NCBI GenBank assembly: GCA_963674835.2
Contig: CAXXKC010000001.1
Span: 620,001-684,000 of the forward strand
DNA: 64,000 nt
From: G963674835 sp963674835
Lineage (GTDB): Bacteria; Planctomycetota; Planctomycetia; Pirellulales; Thermoguttaceae
Direction of reading: 5' to 3'
This document shows, in pieces, positions 35,596 to 44,978 of the stretch. Position numbers and translations under genes: made by a program. The notes below the pieces were generated by a model that saw only the letters and a list, made by a program, of their open reading frames with translations, had not been told where the DNA came from and ran no database searches. The number at the start of each line of letters is the position of its first letter. Within the stretch, counting starts at the first letter, position 1.

Positions 35596-38500
35596 CTACG
35601 CGGCTTCGGCATCGTCGGGGTCGTCTTCGTCGGTGAGATCGCCCTGCCCGTCGAAGAACATGCCGTCATCGAGCTCGTCCGATTCGTCGGAATCCTCTTC
35701 ATCATCGGGCTCGTCGCCGAACGGTGAGGACTCTTCATCGTAGACGTCGTCGGCATCGTCGAGATCGTCTTCGTCGAAGAGGTCGTCCGGATCTTCGTCG
35801 CCTTCGTCGCTGAAGATCTCTTGCGCCTCGTCGAGATCGTCGTCGGACGGTTCCCAGGGGGCCAACGTTTCGAGCGATGGCTCTTCCGGTTCTTCCGCCG
35901 GTTCCTCCGGCTCGACGGGCGGTGGTTCCGGGGCCGGTGCACGTTTGGGCGGACGCTTTCGCGGAGGCGCGGCGCGTGGTGCTTCGCGATCGGGCAACGT
36001 GGTGACCGGAACCTTCAACGCCTGGAACATCCGCATGAGATGCTCGTGGCAGGTGAAGACGATGAGTTGGTGCCCGGTCTCGGCGAAGTCGCGGAGCACC
36101 TCGGCGGTGGCCTGGGCTCGACGGGTGTCGAAATTGACGAGGACGTCGTCGAGGATGAGCGGCATTTCGACGCCGCGGCGGTTGTAGGAATTGGCCAGGG
36201 CCAGACGAAGGCAGAGGAACAACTGCTCGCGGGCGCCTTGGGAGAGGACTTCGACGGCGAGGGATTGGCCCTGCTGGTCGTCGACGCGGAGGACTTGTTC
36301 GCCCAGCGGGGTCCAAACACGGACGTAACGGCCTTCGGTCATACGCTGGAGATAACGGGAGGCCTCTTGGAGCGTTTCAGGCTGCCGATCACGCTCGTAG
36401 AACGTGCGGACCGTCTGCAGGATGCGGCAGGTCACGGCCAGCGACCGCCACCGCTGAATGGCTTCTTCGAGTCGCGATTCGACGATCGCCTGGCGCAGAC
36501 GCCGGGCGGCCGGTTGGCGGTCTTCGGCCATGAGCCGCAACTGTTCGGCGACCTGGCCGCGGCGCTCGAAGCGAGCGCGGACTTCGGCTTGGCTGGAATT
36601 CAATCGGTCGCGAAGCTGCTGGCACTGCGACGTAAGTTGGTCGGGTGGGTTGTGCTGGAGGATGTGGGCGATGTCGTCCTCGGTGCAGTGGCTTCCGACG
36701 GCGGACACGATCTGGCGGGCCAAGGCCGCGCGATCGCGGCGCAGATCGGCGACCTGCCGTAACTGGGCGGCCCGGCGGCGGAATTCGGTCTCGTCCTCGG
36801 CACCGATCTCGCGGAGAAGCCGACGCCGCTGGGATTTCAGCTTTTGGAGCGTGTCGTCGTGACGCGCGCGTTTGCGGCGGAGCTGCTTGAGACGGGCGCG
36901 GATGGCGTCGCGCCGCTGACGGGCGCTCTCGTGCTGGCGAAGTTGTTCGCCGAGTGTCTTGATTTGCTGCTGGGACGACATGCCCTCGGAGGGCAAACCG
37001 GCGTCGCTGGCAAGTTGCCGGATGCGGCTGGTGAGGCCGTCGAGCTCGCGCTGGCGCTGTTGGGATTCCTCGCGGAGGCGGTCGAGACGCTGCTGAATCT
37101 CAACGACCTTGTCGGCACCAGCGGCGAATTGGCGGACCTGTTTGGGAGAGAGTCCCTTGGGGAGGCCAAGCATGGTGATGGCCTCGTTCCAGCGCCGGCG
37201 GGCCGTGGCCAGTTCGTCTTTCAACTGGCGAGCACGGTCGGAGGCGGCTTGGGTTTCCTGGGCCGCCGCCTGGCGACGCGAATCGAAGGGGACGATTTCT
37301 TCCAGTGCGGCCAGCTCGCTTTCAGCCGTTTGGAGCCGGACCAGGATGGAGCCGCCGCCGCGAGGCAACTGGCGGTCGAGCGTGTCGCGCTCTTCCTTGA
37401 TCTGCTTGATCTGCGACTGGAGCATGTCGATCTGGCGATGGCACGTGTCCAATCGCTTGGCACTCATTCGCTCCAGGGCCGCTTTGGCGACGACGGAGCC
37501 GGCGGTGGCCGCCAATCCCACGAGGACGTGCCACCACTGGAGCGGATCGGTGAGAAAGTTGGAGACCATGAGGCCGAGGGTCTTCAACACCAGCAGAATC
37601 GGGCCGGTGATGAACAGGCACCCGAGGATGGCAAGGATCCATCCGGGGAGCAATTGCCGCTCGACGAGGCCGCGGCTCTGCTCCTCCAATTCGGCCCGGT
37701 AGAGCTCCGATTGTTCCAATCGCTGGTCGAGCTGGACACGACGCCGCAGCAGGCCCACGAGCGCCGAAGTGCGTTCCATGGCTTCGGCCAGGTTCGACTG
37801 GCCGCGCTGGGCCAGGGCCGATTCGATCTGGCCGCGGAGCGACTGCTGGGCCTCTTGGCCTTGTTGGATTTCCTGGCGCGCTTCCTTCAGCCGCCGGTGC
37901 GATCTGGCGACTGCGGCGGCGGGTTGCCGGAGGAGCTTGAGCGAGCGCGGCGGAATGGCGGGCAATGCGTTGGGCGAGGAGGACTTGTCGAAGCCGAACT
38001 TCTGCCATTGGGCCTTGAGTTGGTCATCGAGTTCGGAGGTCTCGACTTCGAGTTCCAAGAGGCGGTTTTCCAGTGAGCCGAACCACTCGCCCTGGTCCTG
38101 AAGGGCCTCGATTCGAGGGGCCAATCGCACGAGGGCCTCGTTGATCGCCAGGGCGGAGCCTTCGCGGCGAAGCTCGCCGTACTGCTGCTTGAGGTGGGCG
38201 ACCCGCTTCAGGCGGCGATCGATGCGGCCGTTGATGGTTTCGAGACGCTCGATGGCGTCTTCGGGCATCGTGTCGGGGGCAGCGCCGCCGAGTTGTTCGT
38301 CGATCGCGGCACGTTGGTGCCATGCTTCACGCACGGAAAGGGCGATCTCGACGACGCGCAGCTCGTGCTGGAGCCGGCCGGCCTCGTCGTCGAGACGCGT
38401 GGCCTCGCGGTCCAACTGGTCGCGTTCGGCGGCCAATCGCTCGTAGCGGCGGATGGCCGTTTGCGAGTGTTCCTGGTCGGAACGGAGTTTCTCGCGTTCG

Positions 38501-39066
38501 GCGAGGAGCTGCGCGATCTGGCAATTGGCGCCAGACGCATCGAGCAGGCGATTGCGCGACTGTTGGAGCTCGCGCATCACGTCGATCAGCGCGACGCGGT
38601 CCAAGCCTGCGCTGATGTTGTACAGGAGGCTGGCGGCGTCGGTATCGCTGAGCGTGGCCAGTTCCTGCACCTCGCGGAGCCCGACGGCGAAGACGTTCTG
38701 GAAGATGACTTCGTCGAGGTTGCTTAGCAGTGAGCGGAGAACGTGCTCGCCGTTGCGGGTGCCGTCGGCCGCCCAGAGAACGGCCTCTTCGGCCATACTA
38801 TCGTCGGCAAGGTGGCGGGTGAGCTGGAAGTTGCCTCCGGAGCCGGCGATCTGCAGCGAACCGCCGGGCTGGCCGCCGTAAACGGGCGGAAGATAGCGGC
38901 GCCGCTCGGGCGAGAAGCCGTAGAGCATGGCTCGCATGAACTGCATGAGCGTCGTCTTGCCGGCCTCGTTGGGGCCGTAGATGACGGTCAGCCCTTCGTC
39001 CAGTTCTTCCAGCTTCAGTCCGCTCCAGACACCGAAGCCGTCGATAGTCAGCGCGGTGATCTTCAT
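35596..39066 (-). CDS. YhaN/SbcC-like coiled-coil ATPase with membrane hairpin and acidic tail
   Basis: 1156 residues from ATG 39066, which overlaps the upstream nuclease stop as ATGA. Walker A is YGPNEAGKTTLM near residue 35; the signature and Walker B are VLSQGAREQLFL and MPLILDDVLVNFD near residue 960. Long coiled coils flank a central hydrophobic pair (LPGWILAILGCLFITGPILL and WHVLVGLAATAGSVV, about 475-540) where SbcC/Rad50 would carry the zinc hook; no CxxC is present. After PVTTLPDREAP come about 135 residues of Pro-rich then Asp/Glu-rich sequence. Family members work with an SbcD/YhaO-type nuclease in DNA end processing. The membrane hairpin implies action at the membrane. Confidence 0.88.
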   Translation of the reverse strand: MKITALTIDGFGVWSGLKLEELDEGLTVIYGPNEAGKTTLMQFMRAMLYGFSPERRRYLPPVYGGQPGGSLQIAGSGGNFQLTRHLADDSMAEEAVLWAADGTRNGEHVLRSLLSNLDEVIFQNVFAVGLREVQELATLSDTDAASLLYNISAGLDRVALIDVMRELQQSRNRLLDASGANCQIAQLLAEREKLRSDQEHSQTAIRRYERLAAERDQLDREATRLDDEAGRLQHELRVVEIALSVREAWHQRAAIDEQLGGAAPDTMPEDAIERLETINGRIDRRLKRVAHLKQQYGELRREGSALAINEALVRLAPRIEALQDQGEWFGSLENRLLELEVETSELDDQLKAQWQKFGFDKSSSPNALPAIPPRSLKLLRQPAAAVARSHRRLKEARQEIQQGQEAQQSLRGQIESALAQRGQSNLAEAMERTSALVGLLRRRVQLDQRLEQSELYRAELEEQSRGLVERQLLPGWILAILGCLFITGPILLVLKTLGLMVSNFLTDPLQWWHVLVGLAATAGSVVAKAALERMSAKRLDTCHRQIDMLQSQIKQIKEERDTLDRQLPRGGGSILVRLQTAESELAALEEIVPFDSRRQAAAQETQAASDRARQLKDELATARRRWNEAITMLGLPKGLSPKQVRQFAAGADKVVEIQQRLDRLREESQQRQRELDGLTSRIRQLASDAGLPSEGMSSQQQIKTLGEQLRQHESARQRRDAIRARLKQLRRKRARHDDTLQKLKSQRRRLLREIGAEDETEFRRRAAQLRQVADLRRDRAALARQIVSAVGSHCTEDDIAHILQHNPPDQLTSQCQQLRDRLNSSQAEVRARFERRGQVAEQLRLMAEDRQPAARRLRQAIVESRLEEAIQRWRSLAVTCRILQTVRTFYERDRQPETLQEASRYLQRMTEGRYVRVWTPLGEQVLRVDDQQGQSLAVEVLSQGAREQLFLCLRLALANSYNRRGVEMPLILDDVLVNFDTRRAQATAEVLRDFAETGHQLIVFTCHEHLMRMFQALKVPVTTLPDREAPRAAPPRKRPPKRAPAPEPPPVEPEEPAEEPEEPSLETLAPWEPSDDDLDEAQEIFSDEGDEDPDDLFDEDDLDDADDVYDEESSPFGDEPDDEEDSDESDELDDGMFFDGQGDLTDEDDPDDAEAA

Positions 39067-40295
39067 GGCTGAGGCTCCTCCCCGCCCAACAGGTCGACAC
39101 CCAGCATGGCTGCCTCGCGCAGCACACGCTCTCGCAAACGATGGTCGGACAGATCGCCCGCGGATCCGAGCGTTCCGGCCAAATGGGCGTCGGCCAGGTA
39201 GTCGCTGAGGTCCAGGGGCTCGTCGGCATTCATCTGATAACGGCGGACTTCGCGAAGGAAGTCGCCGAGGAGGGTTTCCTGCTCGTACCATTCCGGGTCG
39301 AGCACGGCGGGTGGCTCGGCCGCCAGCGACACGCTCCAAACCATGGGCGACGCGGTGCCGTGCTTCTGACGCAGGGCGTCGAGCAGTTCGGGGGCCAGCC
39401 GCCCGTGCCGCAGTTGGGCCGTCAGCGGTCCGCTGCCGACGACGCGCCAAGTGATCAGCAGATCGACGCCGGGGTTGGCTTCGGCGACGGCGCGGGTTTG
39501 TTGCTCGAACATCTGCTGCAAGTCGGCCCGGGAGGTGGTGGGTTCGATGGTGACGGTCTCGTTGTGCCATCGCATCGAGTCGGCATGGACGGGCGTCATA
39601 CGCAGTCCACGCTGGGGATCGACCTGCACGACGGTGCAGCCGTGGGGGCCGGTTTCCTTGGGCAATCGGCCTTGGGGACTGCCGGGATAGTGGGCCACGT
39701 AGGGCGAGTGGAACAGCGTCTGTTGGCGGTGGCTCCCACCGAGCGCCCAGTAGTTGATCTGGCGGCTTCTGAGGCTGTCGGCATCGGCGGCGCCATGGAT
39801 CATGCCGATGGAGAACAGGCCCGAGGGATCGGGAAGGAAGTCGCTGATGCGAACGGCGCGGCCGGCGACACGGCTGACACCGATCAGGCGGGCGAGCGGG
39901 GCCGATTCGCAGCGGAAGACGTGCTCTTCGACCCGACCGGCGGGAAACTGGCATACGTTGTCGGGCAGCGGGATTGCCATGGGCCAAGCCTCGGGCGGAT
40001 CGCTGCGGCCGCCGGCCCAGTAGACAGGAATGTTGCGATCGTGGAGGCGATGGAACTGCTCGGCTAAGAAGAGCGGCCCGCGGGGACCAGTCTCTTGGGC
40101 ATCCAGAAGGTCGCCGGAGAGGAGGACGAAATCGGCTTCTTCGGCTAAGGCCGTTTCGAAGACGCGTTGGGCGGCACGATAGGGGGCGTCGATCAGGGCG
40201 GAACGCAGATGTTCGGGGACATCGCTGATTCCGACGAGGGGCGACTCGAGGTGGAAATCGGCCGCATGAACGAATCGGAAGGGCCGGTTCGACAT
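39063..40295 (-). CDS. YhaO/SbcD-like metallophosphoesterase, DNA repair exonuclease family
   Basis: 410 residues from ATG 40295 behind an excellent AAGGAGG. Motif I is FVHAADFHL and motif II is LSGDLLD, both intact. Where GNHD is expected the protein has AGGRSDPP, and the late GHxH reads LGGSHRQQ; IGMIHG keeps one His. Two of the five metal motifs of Mre11/SbcD are therefore altered, so nuclease activity is doubtful or relies on other ligands. The C-terminal ~150 residues would bind the ATPase partner encoded by the overlapping downstream gene. Confidence 0.85.
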   Translation of the reverse strand: MSNRPFRFVHAADFHLESPLVGISDVPEHLRSALIDAPYRAAQRVFETALAEEADFVLLSGDLLDAQETGPRGPLFLAEQFHRLHDRNIPVYWAGGRSDPPEAWPMAIPLPDNVCQFPAGRVEEHVFRCESAPLARLIGVSRVAGRAVRISDFLPDPSGLFSIGMIHGAADADSLRSRQINYWALGGSHRQQTLFHSPYVAHYPGSPQGRLPKETGPHGCTVVQVDPQRGLRMTPVHADSMRWHNETVTIEPTTSRADLQQMFEQQTRAVAEANPGVDLLITWRVVGSGPLTAQLRHGRLAPELLDALRQKHGTASPMVWSVSLAAEPPAVLDPEWYEQETLLGDFLREVRRYQMNADEPLDLSDYLADAHLAGTLGSAGDLSDHRLRERVLREAAMLGVDLLGGEEPQP

Positions 40296-40587
40296 CGAAA
40301 CCTCCTTGCGAGGACGCGGAACGGGGCGGCACCGATACGCCGCTGGCGCCGCGTGTCGGGCACGGCGACCGCCCACTGGCGTAACCGAGTTGCACGGAGT
40401 GGGCGGGAAAACCCAACCTACGGCGGATCGGTAACTGGCGTAAGGCAATCCGTCGGCAGCGCAGGCAACCTAACCTATGCACCAACCGGGCAGTTTACCG
40501 GCATACGGGGAAAGATTCCACGTCAATTCCGTCTCGATAAGCGCGGAGACGCGGAGTGAGTGGGGCATGTGGGGCGTATAGGCAATG
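40296..40587. other. Intergenic stretch between the nuclease and helicase genes
   Basis: About 290 bases. It should hold the promoter of the minus-strand nuclease/ATPase operon. CCCGCCCACTCCGTGCAACTC and similar low-complexity GC text give no clear gene, repeat copy or terminator. Confidence 0.3.
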
Positions 40588-42648
40588 TTATGGGCGACGT
40601 TTGGGCGGTCGCGAGGGCTTCGACGGCTTGCGAGGGAGGGCCGGCCTGGTGGCCGGCGAAGCGTGACTGGTGCCGGCAGCCGCGCCCTTGCGCGGAAGCT
40701 CGTTGCGGATGGCGGCCGCGTAGTTGGGATTGGTCGCCTGGCCGGTGATCTCGTAGAGAAAGCGGCTGGGGATGGTCGGCCGGGCCTTGCCCCATTTGCG
40801 GCGGCTGAGAGCCAGAGTGAGCGTGAGTCGACGCTGGGCGCGAGTGATGCCTACGTAGCAGAGGCGCCGCTCTTCGTCGACCGTGTCTTGCTCCATTTCG
40901 ACGGAACGCCGGTGCGGGAGGAATCCCTCCTCCATGCCGACCATGTAAACTTCGGGGAACTCGAGGCCCTTGGCGGCGTGCAGCGTCATGAGGGCGACCG
41001 CGTTCTGTTGGAGCTGCGTTTCTTTGTCGGGCTCGTCGTCGCGGCCGACGAGGGCGCTCTCCTGGAGGAATCCGGCGAGGGTGGGCTTTTCGGAGCGTTG
41101 CCAATAGGCGGCCGCCGAGTTGACGAGTTCCTCGATGGACGCCCAACGGGCCTGTTGATCGTCGACGTCGGGGTAGACGCGAGCCAACTCGCCTTGGTAG
41201 TCGATCTCACGGAGCAGGTCTCGCAGCAGCGCGTCGGCGGGCGCACGTCTGACGCGGGCACGGGATTTCTCGATCAGATCGCGGAAGCGGTCGATCGCGC
41301 GGACGGTACCGGCCGAAGCGCCGGCGGATTGCGAGGCAGTCGCCAGCATGTCCCAGACCGACTTGCCCTGGCCGACGGCGTTTTCGATGAGCCGGGTGAC
41401 GGTCGTTTGGCCGATGCCGCGGGCAGGCGTGTTGATGATTCGCAGCAGGGAGACTTCGTCGCGAGGGTTGAGCAGCACCTTGAGATACGCCAGGACGTCA
41501 CGGACTTCCTTGCGGTCGTAGAACGACGTACCGCCGAGGAGCACGTAGGGGACCTCGGCGCGGCGGAGTTCCATCTCAAAGGCACGGGGCTGCTCGTTGG
41601 TGCGCAGGAGGATGGCAAAATCGCGGGGCTGGCGATTCTTTGCCGCGATGCGGCCGCGGATGTCGTCGACGACCGTTTTGGCCTCGGAATCTTCGTCGGG
41701 GAGCTGAAGGATGCGGGGCTTTTCGCCGCGATGGGTGGCGCGGAGCACCTTGACGTGGCGCAGCCGGTTAAAGGCGATGAGGCGATTGGCCCATTGGAGG
41801 ATCTCGTGGGTCGAGCGGTAGTTGACTTCGAGGCGGACGATCTTGGCTTCGGGCCAGTCGTTCTGGAAGCGGAGGATGTGGGTGACTTCGGCGCCGCGCC
41901 AGCCGTAGATGGACTGGTCATCGTCGCCGACGACGCACAGATTGCGATGGCCGTCGGCCAGGGCCTTGACGATGCGATACTGGCTGCCGTTGGTGTCCTG
42001 GTACTCGTCGACGAGGAGATGATCGAAGCGGTCGGCCTCCTGGCGGCGCACGTCGGGGAAACGGGCGAAGAGGTCCTCGGTGCAAAGGAGGAGATCGTCG
42101 AAATCGACGGCACCGGAAGCCTTGAGCGATTTCTGGTAGCGGCGATAGGCGGCCGCGGCGAGGTGTTCCTTGTCGGTTTGGGCTTGGGCAGAGGCCTGAT
42201 CGGGACGGATGGCGGCCGTTTTCCAGCGTCCGATCATGTTGACCAGATCGCCCGGCTTGATGAGGGCGTCGCCGACACGGATGTCGCGGAGGGCGGCTCG
42301 GGCCACGCTTTCCTGATCGCCGCGGTCGTAGATGGCAAACGTCTCGGGGTAGCCCAGGTGGCGAATCTGGCGCCGAAGGATTCGGACGCAGAGAGAGTGG
42401 AACGTGGAGATTTCGGGCTTTTCTTTGGCCTTCTTGCCGACGATGGCATTGACCCGCTGCTGCATTTCGCGGGCAGCCTTGTTGGTGAAGGTGACCGCGA
42501 GAATTCGCGAAGCGGAGATGCCGTGGCGGATGATTTCAGCGATGCGGTAGGTCACCACCCGGGTCTTGCCGGTGCCGGCGCCGGCCAGGACAAGCAACGG
42601 ACCGGATCGCGTGAGGACGGCGTCCAGTTGCGCGGGATTGAGGTCCAT
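40588..42648 (-). CDS. pcrA: UvrD/PcrA/Rep-type DNA helicase
   Basis: 686 residues from ATG 42648 (MDLNPAQLDAVLTRSGPLL). Superfamily 1A motifs in order: AGAGTGKTRVVTYRI (Walker A, residues about 22-29), TFTNKAAREM, LLVDEYQDTN, VVGDDDQSIYGWRGA, RLEVNYRSTHEIL, LMTHAAKGLEFPEVY with Leu-to-His wording (MTLHAAKGLE), and YVGITRAQRRL. It unwinds DNA 3'-to-5' in nucleotide-excision and mismatch repair or clears proteins from DNA. The Pro/Lys/Arg-rich tail after residue 640 resembles the PcrA RNA-polymerase-binding tail region. Copy A of the MITE-like element lies 75 bases upstream of the start. Confidence 0.93.
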   Translation of the reverse strand: MDLNPAQLDAVLTRSGPLLVLAGAGTGKTRVVTYRIAEIIRHGISASRILAVTFTNKAAREMQQRVNAIVGKKAKEKPEISTFHSLCVRILRRQIRHLGYPETFAIYDRGDQESVARAALRDIRVGDALIKPGDLVNMIGRWKTAAIRPDQASAQAQTDKEHLAAAAYRRYQKSLKASGAVDFDDLLLCTEDLFARFPDVRRQEADRFDHLLVDEYQDTNGSQYRIVKALADGHRNLCVVGDDDQSIYGWRGAEVTHILRFQNDWPEAKIVRLEVNYRSTHEILQWANRLIAFNRLRHVKVLRATHRGEKPRILQLPDEDSEAKTVVDDIRGRIAAKNRQPRDFAILLRTNEQPRAFEMELRRAEVPYVLLGGTSFYDRKEVRDVLAYLKVLLNPRDEVSLLRIINTPARGIGQTTVTRLIENAVGQGKSVWDMLATASQSAGASAGTVRAIDRFRDLIEKSRARVRRAPADALLRDLLREIDYQGELARVYPDVDDQQARWASIEELVNSAAAYWQRSEKPTLAGFLQESALVGRDDEPDKETQLQQNAVALMTLHAAKGLEFPEVYMVGMEEGFLPHRRSVEMEQDTVDEERRLCYVGITRAQRRLTLTLALSRRKWGKARPTIPSRFLYEITGQATNPNYAAAIRNELPRKGAAAGTSHASPATRPALPRKPSKPSRPPKRRP

Positions 42649-43051
42649 CAGGTCGGTCCGCTGGCGGGAGCGCTGGAATCCGTTCGGGCTCCCGAGTCGT
42701 CTCGGGGCCGGGTGAGGCAGCCCTAGTGCATGTTGCACTCAAATGTGGCGTTCGCGGCGGCGTGCTTCTGCGGTCTCGAACGGGAAACACACGCCACACA
42801 TACGCCGGAAACGCTCTGAGAGTCCTGCATGGTATGCCAGCGGGGTACGAAGCGAAAGGGGGCCTGCGGGCAGGTTGTGGCAAGCAGCAAGAGATGCAGA
42901 AGTTGCGATGTCGGGGCTACCGATCCTCTGGGTGGCCGATGCCCGCTGGGGCGGCCTTGCGGACCGGGGCGGGGAGTCCTATACTGTAACGTTTGACGTA
43001 TCAGGGGTTTGGGTCCGTCGATCGCCGTCGAACACGCAGGATACGCAGGAT
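42649..43051. other. Intergenic region between divergent helicase and TPR-like genes, with MITE-like copy A
   Basis: About 400 bases without a convincing gene. 42723-42820 is a full copy of the palindromic element. The right part (42980-43040) has moderately AT-rich sequence (CTATACTGTAACGTTTGACG) that could supply a promoter for the plus-strand gene. Confidence 0.45.
42723..42820. repeat. MITE-like palindromic element, copy A
   Basis: Begins CTAGTGC and contains the small hairpin GTGCA-TGT-TGCAC (42727-42739). TGTGGCGT near 42745 pairs with ACGCCACA near 42791. The right end on the minus strand reads CTCAGAGCG...GGCGTA...TGTGGCGTGT, parallel to the right end of copy B. About 98 bases, in a gap between divergent genes. 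Confidence 0.7.
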
Positions 43052-43894
43052 ATGAAAAGCGAACGCCGCCACGAGCTACAGCACAACGCGTTGGCCGACT
43101 GGTTGGTCAGCACTTTCGAGGTCATTCGGCCGTATGGCAACACCATCGTCGGGGTGGTGGCCGTGATTGCCATGGTTTTCGCCGGATGGCTGTGGTGGAC
43201 TCGGCAATCGGCACTCGACCGGGGTACCGCCTGGAATGACGTGTTCATCGCTCAGTTGGGTGGCGACCCGGCGAAGCTGACTGACGTTGCGGAGAAGTAT
43301 CCGGGCACGGCGGCTGCCGCGTGGGCGGATGTCGTCGCCGGCGACGTGTACCTGTCCAATGGCTGCGACGAGTTGTTCACCAGCAAGGCGAATGCAACAG
43401 TTAGCCTGAACAAGGCAGTCGGGTGCTTTAAAAATGCAACAAAGCAAGTCGACGAGCCGGCACTTCGGCAACGGGCGACCTACGGGTTGGCGCGAACTTA
43501 CGAGGCCTTGAGCGGCACGGCTCAGTCGGAATTGGCCAAAGCGACGGAAGCGTACAAAGAGGTGGTGACCAAGTGGCCTGACGGGACCTACGCGAAGGCG
43601 GCCCAACGGCGACTGAACGATTTGGAGCAGCCGGCGACGAAGAAGTTCTACGATCAGTTCGCCAAGTACGACCCGAAACCGGCATTCAAGGAAGAGCCGG
43701 GCAAGGGGCTGGAGGGGCTCGATTTCAGCCCGAGCGCGATTCCTTTGCCGGAGGCGCTTCCGCCGGCGTCGGGGAGCAAAGAGCCGGCCAAGTCGGCAGC
43801 ACCCAAGAGCGAGGCGCCGGCGGCTCAACCGGCCGAGGCGAAGAAGCCGGCCGCATCGGAGTCGGTTCCGTCGCCGCCTCCGCCAACGCAGTAA
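43052..43894 (+). CDS. Single-pass membrane protein with TPR-like periplasmic domain
   Basis: 280 residues from ATG 43052 (MKSERRHELQHNALADWL). One membrane helix (IVGVVAVIAMVFAGWLWW, about residues 33-50) is followed by a helical region resembling the YfgM/TPR_21 type: SNGCDELFTSK, QRATYGLARTYEALSGTAQSE split by short turns, and AYKEVVTKWPDGTYAKAAQRR. The last ~70 residues are low-complexity Pro/Ala/Lys/Glu. YfgM-like proteins help envelope protein quality control; that role is inferred. An RluA pseudouridine synthase gene follows 16 bases later, probably co-transcribed. Confidence 0.75.
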   Translation: MKSERRHELQHNALADWLVSTFEVIRPYGNTIVGVVAVIAMVFAGWLWWTRQSALDRGTAWNDVFIAQLGGDPAKLTDVAEKYPGTAAAAWADVVAGDVYLSNGCDELFTSKANATVSLNKAVGCFKNATKQVDEPALRQRATYGLARTYEALSGTAQSELAKATEAYKEVVTKWPDGTYAKAAQRRLNDLEQPATKKFYDQFAKYDPKPAFKEEPGKGLEGLDFSPSAIPLPEALPPASGSKEPAKSAAPKSEAPAAQPAEAKKPAASESVPSPPPPTQ

Positions 43895-43910
43895 GGATCG
43901 ACGGGTTCGC

Positions 43911-44903
43911 ATGCCGCCCGAAGATCATGCCTCCGAGCCGAGAGATCTGGTCGTCGAGCCGTCGCAGGCGGGTTGGCGGCTGGATGTCTTTTTGGCGCAC
44001 CACTTCGTCGACTACAGCCGGGTGCATCTGCGCCGGGTGATTTCGGCGGGTGGAGTGCAGGTTGACGGGAGAGGCGGCAAGCCAAGCTATCGGCTGAAGC
44101 CAGGGCAGTGCGTTCGCGTGGTGCTTCCGGAACTGCCTCGCGAAGCCCCGCGGCCGGAGAATATCCCCCTGGAGATCCTCTACGAAGACGACTGGTTAGT
44201 GGTCGTCAACAAGCCGCCGGGCATGGTCGTGCATCCGGCGCGAGGTCATTGGTCGGGCACCCTGGCCAGCGCGCTGCAGTACCATTTCGGCCAGTCGCTG
44301 AGCATGACGGGCGGCCCGTCGCGGCCCGGGATCGTGCATCGGCTGGATCGCGACACGAGCGGCGTGATCCTGGTGGCCAAGAGCGACACGGTGCACGCCA
44401 AGCTGGCGATGCAATTCCAGACGAGGTCCATCGAGAAGCAGTATTTCGCGCTGGTCGCCGGCTCGCCGGACCGCGACCGCGACGTGATCGATTCGCCCAT
44501 CGGGATGCACCCCCATCAGCGAGAGAAGATGGCCATTCGACGTGATGATGCGGCGAGCCGGTCGGCGCGGACGTACTATGAGGTGGTTGAACGGTTTGAT
44601 GGGTTTGCCGCCGTCGCCGTGCGACCGAAGACGGGGCGGACGCATCAGATCCGCGTGCATTTGGATCACGTAGGCTGTCCGGTGTTGTGCGATCGCCAGT
44701 ACGGCGGACGATCGCAGATCACGCGGGGAGAGATCCGCCGGGACCCCGACGATGCGACCGTGCTGTTGGACCGACAGGCGCTGCACGCGGAGCGGCTTCG
44801 TTTCGCGCATCCAGCCGACGGCAGGTCGATCGAGGTGGAGGCGCCGTTGCCGGCGGATATGGCCGGGGTGTTGGCGGAGTTGCGGGAGTATCGGGCGGAG
44901 TAG
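43911..44903 (+). CDS. RluA/RluD-family 23S rRNA pseudouridine synthase
   Basis: 330 residues. An S4 RNA-binding domain (WRLDVFLAHHFVDYSR to VQVDG, about 20-85) precedes the catalytic domain with GMVVHPARGH and the signature HRLDRDTSGVILVAKS, whose central Asp is the catalytic residue. RPKTGRTHQIRVHL and GDRQYGG-like CDRQYGG follow. Members make pseudouridines in 23S rRNA (RluD type) or several RNAs (RluA type); the S4 domain favours the RluC/RluD group. Close behind the TPR-like membrane gene. Confidence 0.92.
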   Translation: MPPEDHASEPRDLVVEPSQAGWRLDVFLAHHFVDYSRVHLRRVISAGGVQVDGRGGKPSYRLKPGQCVRVVLPELPREAPRPENIPLEILYEDDWLVVVNKPPGMVVHPARGHWSGTLASALQYHFGQSLSMTGGPSRPGIVHRLDRDTSGVILVAKSDTVHAKLAMQFQTRSIEKQYFALVAGSPDRDRDVIDSPIGMHPHQREKMAIRRDDAASRSARTYYEVVERFDGFAAVAVRPKTGRTHQIRVHLDHVGCPVLCDRQYGGRSQITRGEIRRDPDDATVLLDRQALHAERLRFAHPADGRSIEVEAPLPADMAGVLAELREYRAE

Positions 44904-44978
44904 GGTGGAGGCTGGGGCGATCGTGGTTGGTGGGGCTCGCTGTGCTCGGGCCACCCTGCGGGCCATGTTTGCTCGCGG

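Noticed and set aside
39067..40485. In-frame extension of the YhaN/SbcC-like gene far upstream of 39066
   Set aside because: It is antisense-free but lies over the nuclease gene in another frame, is Arg/Pro-rich, and the ATPase clearly begins MKITALTIDGFG at 39066 in an ATGA overlap.
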